From: Thermotoga maritima MSB8
GTDB taxonomy: Bacteria; Thermotogota; Thermotogae; Thermotogales; Thermotogaceae
Reading direction: 5' to 3'
NCBI RefSeq assembly: GCF_000008545.1
Contig: NC_000853.1
Location: forward strand, 944,465 to 1,008,464
Length of the DNA stretch: 64,000 bases
The translations under genes were made by a program, and so were the position numbers. Under the pieces are notes generated by a model, which had not been told where the DNA came from, ran no database searches, and worked only from the letters and a program-made list of their open reading frames with translations. Shown piece by piece: positions 58,401-64,000 of this stretch (position 1 is its first letter; each line of letters begins with the position of its first letter).

Positions 58401-58434
58401 AAGACTCCTGGGTTATGTAGGGGGTGCTGTGTGA
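55408..58434 (+). CDS. DUF1156-type adenine-specific DNA methyltransferase
   Basis: 1008 residues. N-terminal DUF1156 (GRPPYWEMVFYWTRKPLVGAR), AdoMet motif LLDPFAGFGSIPLEGLRLG at about 95-113, a zinc-ribbon-like insert (CPHCGRW near 184, CLMCGN near 295) and the catalytic motif VIVTDPPYADDVPYTELSDFYYVW near 558-580. Motif order FxGxG then DPPY is the gamma type with a very large insert. Resembles DrmMI of class 1 DISARM. First gene of a four-gene operon; ATG after AAAGGGGG. Confidence 0.92.
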   Translation: MKTFLESLKFPVQEVNKKSSGEKGPGRPPYWEMVFYWTRKPLVGARSVIAGALLPENVDENLFKAAVRLSSPTPHRENPQIPAEFAKYFEGKKLLDPFAGFGSIPLEGLRLGLDVTAVELLPTTYIFLKAVLEYPKKFGKSLVKDVERWGEWITEQLKNDPEIRELYDDDVAVYIGTWEIRCPHCGRWTPAIGNFWLARVKDGKGYKRLAYMKPERKGDEIEIRVIDLNEILDDISKANVDGNEIIFEGENYVKTVEEAVRDGKLKQSDVKIDGNTVIFEVPSANIESRRDQLTCLMCGNVIKYADENGNHHMKLKNGDFYVKFALRKYHEGDERFARQRLLVKVKVKDGDLIFEPATKEDSEKLWKAKEKVREMLEKGDLDVPSEAIPLYENRRITPILSAEKWYQFFNPRQLLTLIKIVRLIREVGRKVEEEKIAEGWNKERAFEYAEAVATYLSTAMLKYAYYNSIVTRWDSTWWKIGETMSTRGIAMNWNWTESPWFSSFGGMIKTLLAILRGVKYLTSALSSSQRTLADFTENSVKVLQGDATSLNLGEKFDVIVTDPPYADDVPYTELSDFYYVWLKRALSDVENGKLIPRFHKEAFFKRIGPKWVEIKTQWQEFAKKEVSTNPGRFMEDENKKEKAVQHFENLFSQAFVAMREHLKDDGVLVTYYAHTDPGSWINLIEAGWRRARLQITRAIPLTTESETSIVSRGKMSLDTSIVAVWRKQKEEKTVQISTLKEEIERKAKSSAREFIEYGYEGLDLLYGVMAAALEEVTKYREISSLKGPLTTEEILNEYVYPATIRGIVNAIAEIEGTGTLHSGTAMFYTAYKILFGNASLSANDIVLLRLATSTDPSELISSGVLKEKRSSSSKEYTLYTPDLLGKKALDTKEFQKFLHEKKLDPVEPKPKNSVDVLQLLEYYSLLGRSRVKEEIEKLRKMWAGEVEEALFIARLVSEYYAEIYIRKIDPVRRMKEEFASEIDRELEKDGFLEVVLMRRLLGYVGGAV

Positions 58435-61400
58435 TGAAATTCGGTCCTTACGAAGTTTGGGAGGACGTTCTGGATGAGAGTTTTGATTCTCAAGTTGCGC
58501 CGGAATTAGGGGATGTGTACACCGGTGAAGCGCCGGAGATATACAGAGATCCGAAGGAGTTTTTCAAAAGGACGTATTTCACCGATGCAACGGTGGAGAT
58601 ATTGAAAAGAATCCTTGATACATTCGAGGGAAAAGAGAGAAGAAACATATTTCTGATCTACTCTCTCTTCGGTGGTGGAAAGACGCATCTGCTCCTCACC
58701 CTGTATCACGCCTTCAAAACACCTGAAGCTCTGGAAGACCCAGAGGTCCTCGAGGGATACATTCCCGAAAAAAGAGAAACCATAAGAGAACTGGCAGAGA
58801 GGATAAAGCTCCTTGGAGAAAGCGTAAAGGTCGTTCCCGTGTATGGTAAGGGAAGGGTAGGCCAGCCAAGTATCCCTCTGAACGTGGACCCCTACAGTGT
58901 GAAGACGATCTGGGGGTACATAGCACATTCCCTCGGAAAGTACTCCATCGTCGAGAAAAACGACAAAAATCTCACGGTGCCGGACATAGAAACCCTGAGA
59001 GATCTGTTCAAAGGTGAAAGAGTACTGCTTCTAATCGATGAAATTGCGGATTACGTTGACAACCTTCACAACTCCGGAGCAGAAGAGGACCGCCGCTACG
59101 CGGGAAATGTGGACAACTTCATCGACAGACTTTCCTCTGCTCTTTCAAATTCCACGAGTTCTATGGTGATCACACTTCCCATGACAGAGGAAAGAGGCAA
59201 TCTGAGAACTCAGGAAGAATACAACCACAGTGTTGTAAGGGCTCTGTGGGATGCTGTCAGAAGAGTTGGTGGGGCTGATTCTTACACACCTGTGAGAACC
59301 GTTGGCATAAACGACGAGCTCGTCGAGGTCTTGAAAAAGAGGATATTCAAGCATGTGGATCCCGATATCCGAAGAAGAACCCTGGAAAGAATAAGATCTG
59401 AAACTAATGATGTGGAAATCTTCGGTCACGGAGGATTCGCTCAGGAAATACCCAGAACCTATCCGTTCCATCCCGAATACATACAGATTCTGAGAACGAT
59501 CATAGAAAAGACGGATCTTCAGAGAACGAGGGACATGATCAGAATAACCAGAATCGTTGTGAGAAACCTGATCGATCGCTACGAGAAAGAGGGATTTGCA
59601 CCCGCTATCATACTTCCTATTCACATCGATCTTACAAACGACAGAATAAGGGGAATGCTCTTTGGAGAAAAGTCGAAGTTCGCTGATTACGCTTCGATTA
59701 TAGATGCTGAACTGGTCAACGATGAGAAGTACAGAGCTTTCAGACATCCAGAGCTTGCAAGGATGATTCTCACTTACATCTTTTTGAGAACATATCCATT
59801 CGATGCACCGACTCCTCTAAATGATTTCCCAACGCTGACCACTATATCGAGAGCGATCTACGACCCCGAAACTTTCTCCAAAAAACAGTGGATTCCCGCT
59901 GATATAAAAGACACCGTCGAAGAGATAGAATCCCATCCACACTTCGTCTTTCTGAACAGAAAAGACGGTGTTTTCTGGTTCTGGAGAGTTGCCAACGTGA
60001 CAAAGATGGTTGACAGCAAGACTGAAGAGCTCATCCAAAGTAACTATGGTGAGATCTGGAACCAGCTTGTCCGATATGTGGACCAGTTAGTGAGGGAGAA
60101 GAAGAGCATCGCAACAACAAGAGGTAAGGGATCCACTGTAGAAGAACACGTGAGGTTCTTCGAACAGGTGATCGTTAGCAAAGAACCACAGGAACTTATG
60201 GACAATGAAATGTACAAGCTCTTCGTACTGGTGAGTGAGGATGTCGATGAGAAATTACTGAAAGGCATTGTGTTCCAGATCGGTTCTGGAAGCAGAACTT
60301 ACAAGAACACTGTGGTTGTCTGTTATCCCATTCCGGGAACGATGAAACATCTGATAATGACGACGGCAAGAGATATGGCATGCCAGAGGGTGATGGATAC
60401 GGTAAAAGAGATGTATGGAAAGTATGGAGAAGACGTGGTGAAAATACAGCTGAACCAGCTCAGAGATATAAGAAACAGGGCCCTTGAAGACCTTGAGAAT
60501 CAAATTGTGGGCTCTTTCAGAAAAGTAGCTTACCCGGTTAAAGATGGTATAGACACCGCTGACGCTCCTGCCAGCTCGAAATCTGTTGTCGAAAACGTGT
60601 ATTCTGCTCTGAAAGGCAGAGGAAAGATCGCAGAGGAATTCGATTTCATCGAATTCGCTAACTGGTTGAAAGAAAACATCGGCCTCAATATTCTGAAACC
60701 GGAAGGATACTGCGTGTCAGAACTGAGAAAAATCATCTGTTCGAATCCCTCTGCACCCATGGTGGACTTTGAGAATCTCAAGAAGTCGATAAAGGAGGCT
60801 GTTCGAAAGCTCAAGATCGGCCTTGAAAGAAAAGGAAAGATACTATTCAAAAGGGTCTATTCGGAGATTCCCGACTTTGCACAAGAAAGCGGTGTGGAGA
60901 TCTCCAAAGTTGAGCCCGATGACATAATTCTGCCAGCTAATGAAGCCCTCAGAAGACAAGTCTGCGAGCTTTTGAAACAGGAAAAGGATGAGATTAGGGA
61001 TGGAAAAAGATATCGCGTGTGGTACGAGATTTATCTTCCGAGTTCGGAATTTTCAGAGCTTTTGAAGAACCTGGTTACTGTGGAGAACGAGGAATGTCAG
61101 ATAGGGGACGAAGAAGCCGTTATGTACGGTTTAATCCTGGAAAAAAAGGAAGAAGTGGAGATTAAAAAAGGAGAATTCGACCTTGAGGTAGCCCGACGAA
61201 GCGTTGAAGGAAAACCGGGCGAGAAAGTAGAGATCCCCGTTAGGATAACCGCTTTTGGTGATGCCGAGATCGAACTCTCATCCGAATACGGGGAACTTTC
61301 CTATCAGAACGTTTTTCTCAGAGAGGGTGAATCTCTTGAAATTCTATGGAATATGACCATACCGTCTGAGAAGAAAGTTGTGAAGATAGAGGCAAAAAGT

Positions 61401-61805
61401 GAAGAGAAAATGATTCCCAAGGAGATCGTTCTTGTACCGAAAGTTGAATCGAGTGTTCTTGAGACAAATACCTTGGACGAAACTCACAAAGGAATGTTTC
61501 TTGTTTCCGTGAAATCCATCAGAGATCTCGATACACTGAAATCTCTACCAGAGGACTTCGAAGGAGTGGTGAGTGGTCGTCTCGAAACGGAAAAGCCTGA
61601 GTGGAAAGTTCAGTTCAGTGAAACCGACAGAAAAACTTTTGAATACATTGCCGGTGAGCTCGAAGATTTTCTGGGAACAAAGGCTTTGCTCGATGTGAAC
61701 TTCCGTTTGTCGGAACCACAGATGATCAATGACCTTATCTTTGAGAAACTGAAACCTCTGAATGGAAAAGTATCATTCATTCTAAAGAAAGGAGATCAGA
61801 AATGA
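58431..61805 (+). CDS. DUF499 AAA-type ATPase
   Basis: 1124 residues. Walker A YSLFGGGKTHLLLTLYHA near residue 80 and Walker B RVLLLIDEIADYVDNLH near 200; a long helical region follows and a beta-rich domain (PGEKVEIPVRITAFGDAEIELSS) near 930. DUF499 ATPases co-occur with DUF1156 methylases in defence islands and are thought to be a motor of a restriction-like system. Overlaps the methylase by 4 bases (ATGA) and the next gene by 4. Confidence 0.9.
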   Translation: MMKFGPYEVWEDVLDESFDSQVAPELGDVYTGEAPEIYRDPKEFFKRTYFTDATVEILKRILDTFEGKERRNIFLIYSLFGGGKTHLLLTLYHAFKTPEALEDPEVLEGYIPEKRETIRELAERIKLLGESVKVVPVYGKGRVGQPSIPLNVDPYSVKTIWGYIAHSLGKYSIVEKNDKNLTVPDIETLRDLFKGERVLLLIDEIADYVDNLHNSGAEEDRRYAGNVDNFIDRLSSALSNSTSSMVITLPMTEERGNLRTQEEYNHSVVRALWDAVRRVGGADSYTPVRTVGINDELVEVLKKRIFKHVDPDIRRRTLERIRSETNDVEIFGHGGFAQEIPRTYPFHPEYIQILRTIIEKTDLQRTRDMIRITRIVVRNLIDRYEKEGFAPAIILPIHIDLTNDRIRGMLFGEKSKFADYASIIDAELVNDEKYRAFRHPELARMILTYIFLRTYPFDAPTPLNDFPTLTTISRAIYDPETFSKKQWIPADIKDTVEEIESHPHFVFLNRKDGVFWFWRVANVTKMVDSKTEELIQSNYGEIWNQLVRYVDQLVREKKSIATTRGKGSTVEEHVRFFEQVIVSKEPQELMDNEMYKLFVLVSEDVDEKLLKGIVFQIGSGSRTYKNTVVVCYPIPGTMKHLIMTTARDMACQRVMDTVKEMYGKYGEDVVKIQLNQLRDIRNRALEDLENQIVGSFRKVAYPVKDGIDTADAPASSKSVVENVYSALKGRGKIAEEFDFIEFANWLKENIGLNILKPEGYCVSELRKIICSNPSAPMVDFENLKKSIKEAVRKLKIGLERKGKILFKRVYSEIPDFAQESGVEISKVEPDDIILPANEALRRQVCELLKQEKDEIRDGKRYRVWYEIYLPSSEFSELLKNLVTVENEECQIGDEEAVMYGLILEKKEEVEIKKGEFDLEVARRSVEGKPGEKVEIPVRITAFGDAEIELSSEYGELSYQNVFLREGESLEILWNMTIPSEKKVVKIEAKSEEKMIPKEIVLVPKVESSVLETNTLDETHKGMFLVSVKSIRDLDTLKSLPEDFEGVVSGRLETEKPEWKVQFSETDRKTFEYIAGELEDFLGTKALLDVNFRLSEPQMINDLIFEKLKPLNGKVSFILKKGDQK

Positions 61806-62311
61806 ACAGTGCGATCGAATACCGCATATCTTTGAAGTACGTCAAAAAGTCCACTCTTCCTGTGAAGAGAACTCAGAAGCTGGCGGAGTTCGTTCCGGTT
61901 TTTATCGCTGGAAAAAACGGTAAAGAAGAGCAGATACCCGGGAAAGCAGAGGCACGTGCGAAGGTGTTTTTGCCAGAGTTTTTGAACTTTGCGAAAAAAG
62001 TAGGAGCGATACACGATGAACAGATCAGCCTTTTTCAGATGGAAAATGATCGATCCAGAAAGCTTGTACTGAAGGTCTCGGATGACTACGCGTACTTGAG
62101 ATTGATGATCTACGGTGTTTTGATGTCTGTTTTGAAGAATCCTGTGGAGTGGGGGTATCTCGAGGATCTCGTTCTTTCAATGGAACCTTTAACTCTACGG
62201 TTCTGGGGCTCGAAGATAAAATACACTTTCTGGAAAGCCAAGAATCGGAGAGTGCTGAATTATCTTGCAAGGCGTATCCTGGAGGTAGAAAGGCTTGGAA
62301 AGGTTACCTGA
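61802..62311 (+). CDS. Unknown 169-residue protein of the DUF1156-DUF499 operon
   Basis: Basic, soluble, no membrane segment. Contains FVPVFIAGKNGKEEQIPG, LVLKVSDDYAYLRLMIYGVL and FWGSKIKYTFWKAKNRRVLN. I recognise no domain; DUF3780, which accompanies such operons elsewhere, is a possibility not supported by any motif I can name. ATGA overlap at its start and a 17-base overlap with the helicase show it belongs to the operon. Confidence 0.8.
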   Translation: MNSAIEYRISLKYVKKSTLPVKRTQKLAEFVPVFIAGKNGKEEQIPGKAEARAKVFLPEFLNFAKKVGAIHDEQISLFQMENDRSRKLVLKVSDDYAYLRLMIYGVLMSVLKNPVEWGYLEDLVLSMEPLTLRFWGSKIKYTFWKAKNRRVLNYLARRILEVERLGKVT

Positions 62312-64000
62312 GGTCATACTCAGAAAAGTTACACTGAGCAATCCCGCTCTCTTTTATTCCTCGCTGACTTCTCCCTCGAACAGAAGGAGAATAGAAGCTT
62401 TCAAGCATCAGTTTCAGACGCTCTGTCATGCCATGCTTTCAAGGCCTGTGAGAATTCTAATAGCCGATGAGATAGGCCTCGGAAAAACCATCCAGGCTCT
62501 TGCAATAGCGAGATATTTAGAGCTTCAAGGTGAAGCAAAAAAGATTCTGATCCTCGTTCCCAAGATCCTCAGAGAGCAGTGGAAACAGGAGATAAGAAGA
62601 TTGGGAGGAAAACCGGTTGTCATAACGAATGGAAGCGAAGTGGAAAGAAAACTTCTCAGAAAGGCTACTTTTAATAATGCTGCCGAGTATTTTGTGGTGT
62701 CAATCGATCTGGCAAAGAGTCAAAACCATTCAGAAAAGTTCTCGGCGATAGATTGGGATCTTCTAATCGTTGACGAGGTTCATAATGTAACTTACAACAC
62801 ACAGAGATACAACTTTTTGAAGAGTCTGATCGAAAAATCAAAAGAGGACCTCAACATCGTATTTCTCTCCGCAACACCGCACAGAGGTAATCCGAAAGAC
62901 TATATAGAAAGGCTCAGACTCCTTGATCCAACACTGACAGCCGATTGGAACGCTCTGGACAGCGAGAAGTTCTACAGAAGAACTCACGGGGTTCTGGTTT
63001 TTCGTCGAACAAAAAAGGTTGTCAACGATCTGGAGAAGAGAGAGATCTTCAAAAAGTGCGATTTCAACGCTGTGATAGTTGATATTACCGAAGAAGAAAA
63101 ACGTTTCTTTGAGGAACTGGATGAAGTGCTCTTTGAAATGGTCAAGGATGTTCATATGAACTCTCCTGTTGCTCTTCTTGCTGTACTTTTGAGAAAAAGA
63201 GCGGCTTCGAGTTACGAATCCGCTTTGAAAACTATAAACAACATCATCAAAAATCAGTATTCCGGGGCTTCAGGTGAAGACGTGCTGGAAGATCAGATCA
63301 AGCAGATATTCGGCCTCGGGTACGATGAGATGGAACTGGAAGAAAATTCAGAAATAGACGATCTGATCAGTAGCATAATAAACAGCGTGGCCAAAAGATA
63401 CCCTCTTGATAAAGGACAGATTAACGCGTTAGAAAAGATCCTGAAGATTGGAAAGGCCATCGGAAAAAACGACAGCAAGTTGAAAACTCTTGCCGAAGTT
63501 CTCGCATATCACCTGAAGAAAAACGAAAAGGTGATCGTATTTACAGAATTCAAGGACACACTGGAATACCTTAGGAACAATCTTCCAACACTCCTCGAAC
63601 AAGAAGGTATTCACCTTTCTGAGGAAAAGGATATATCTGTACTTCATGGCGGAATGAAAAGCGAAGAAATAGAAAAACAGGTGGAGAAATTTGCAAACGA
63701 TGGAAAACTACTGATCTCAACCGATGTGGCATCCGAGGGATTGAACCTGCAGGTGGCAAACATCCTGATCAATTACGAAATCCCTTGGAGTCCGATAAAG
63801 CTCGAACAGAGGGTGGGAAGAATCTGGAGACTGAATCAGACAAAAGAAACGATCGCTTACACCCTTCTTCTCAACCACGAGGCAGATCTTCAGATACTGG
63901 AAAGCCTTTATCAGAAGATCCTGAACATAACTGATGCTGTTGGAACTGGGCCGAACGTTGGTAAGCCAGTTTTTGGAACGAGAACGCTCAGTGGAAATTT
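62295..64000 (+). CDS. SNF2-type helicase (3' end beyond window)
   Basis: 568 codons visible. Motif I ILIADEIGLGKTIQALAIA, motif II LLIVDEVHNV (DEVH), motif III FLSATPHRGN, a long insert, then FTEFKDTLEYL, LLISTDVASEGLNLQVA and motif VI EQRVGRIWRLNQTKE. Resembles DrmD-like SNF2 helicases of class 1 DISARM. Start is TTG at 62295-62297, 8 bases from GGAGGT, inside the preceding gene. A nuclease subunit, if any, would lie past the window. Confidence 0.92.
   Translation, partial: MERLPEVILRKVTLSNPALFYSSLTSPSNRRRIEAFKHQFQTLCHAMLSRPVRILIADEIGLGKTIQALAIARYLELQGEAKKILILVPKILREQWKQEIRRLGGKPVVITNGSEVERKLLRKATFNNAAEYFVVSIDLAKSQNHSEKFSAIDWDLLIVDEVHNVTYNTQRYNFLKSLIEKSKEDLNIVFLSATPHRGNPKDYIERLRLLDPTLTADWNALDSEKFYRRTHGVLVFRRTKKVVNDLEKREIFKKCDFNAVIVDITEEEKRFFEELDEVLFEMVKDVHMNSPVALLAVLLRKRAASSYESALKTINNIIKNQYSGASGEDVLEDQIKQIFGLGYDEMELEENSEIDDLISSIINSVAKRYPLDKGQINALEKILKIGKAIGKNDSKLKTLAEVLAYHLKKNEKVIVFTEFKDTLEYLRNNLPTLLEQEGIHLSEEKDISVLHGGMKSEEIEKQVEKFANDGKLLISTDVASEGLNLQVANILINYEIPWSPIKLEQRVGRIWRLNQTKETIAYTLLLNHEADLQILESLYQKILNITDAVGTGPNVGKPVFGTRTLSGN

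Overview
The window is a contiguous piece of a Thermotoga chromosome. Many proteins match, from memory, proteins of Thermotoga maritima and its close relatives, in the same order as the TM0926-TM0988 stretch: DnaA, the 60-residue 4Fe ferredoxin, the CBS-pair protein, the adenosine-type deaminase, LemA, the ribose-binding protein and ribokinase, and the DsrE/F/H set. Other signs fit a thermophilic Thermotogales: strong GGAGG ribosome sites, GTG and TTG starts, AGA/AGG arginine codons, 4-base ATGA overlaps and long tightly packed operons.

Layout. 1-4.4 kb: dnaA (cut by the window edge), ferredoxin, and a MoxR ATPase / VWA-metallopeptidase-like / unknown operon, all on the minus strand. 4.5-20.5 kb: housekeeping and small envelope genes (Mrr-type nuclease pair, TolB-like propeller, ion transporter, CBS protein, deaminase, PadR regulator with methyltransferase, panD, RluA synthase, two envelope proteins, glnA, beta-propellers, PqaA-like hydrolase, LVIVD lipoprotein, DUF429 protein, radical SAM). 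20.5-33.8 kb: one long minus-strand pentose operon (rbsK-rbsD-rbsB-DUF2291-rbsA-rbsC-split transketolase-FGGY kinase-fucose-isomerase-like-glycoside hydrolase-LacI) behind a promoter with two tandem operator copies at 33678-33701. 33.9-39.7 kb: lemA/TPM pair, an M3 peptidase and larC-larB-larE for the nickel-pincer nucleotide. 39.7-46.3 kb: a disturbed zone with an AT-rich gap, a Xer recombinase, a three-part chimeric pseudogene made of an ATPase, a TnpB tail and a DUF234 domain, a MASE3-GGDEF cyclase, a broken chemotaxis receptor joined head to head with a foreign-looking fragment, an orphan membrane coiled-coil protein and a permease remnant.

46.3-49.2 kb: a sulfur-relay operon (TusA, YeeE/YedE transporter, DsrE, DsrF, DsrH) followed by an ArsR-type regulator whose sensor half is itself a TusA domain. 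49.4-55.4 kb: an alpha-2-macroglobulin, a small HExxH protein and a DUF1175 protein. 55.4-64 kb: a putative DNA-modification/defence operon (DUF1156 adenine methylase, DUF499 ATPase, an unknown 169-residue protein and an SNF2 helicase running off the end).

Most notable: the DUF1156-DUF499-unknown-SNF2 operon, the ArsR-TusA fusion beside its paralogous sulfur carrier, the possible apiose (or other unusual pentose) pathway inside the 'ribose' operon, the TnpB-spliced ATPase relic, and a candidate dif-like site beside the Xer gene. No tRNA, rRNA or CRISPR array was recognised. All family names are from reading motifs; no database search was run.
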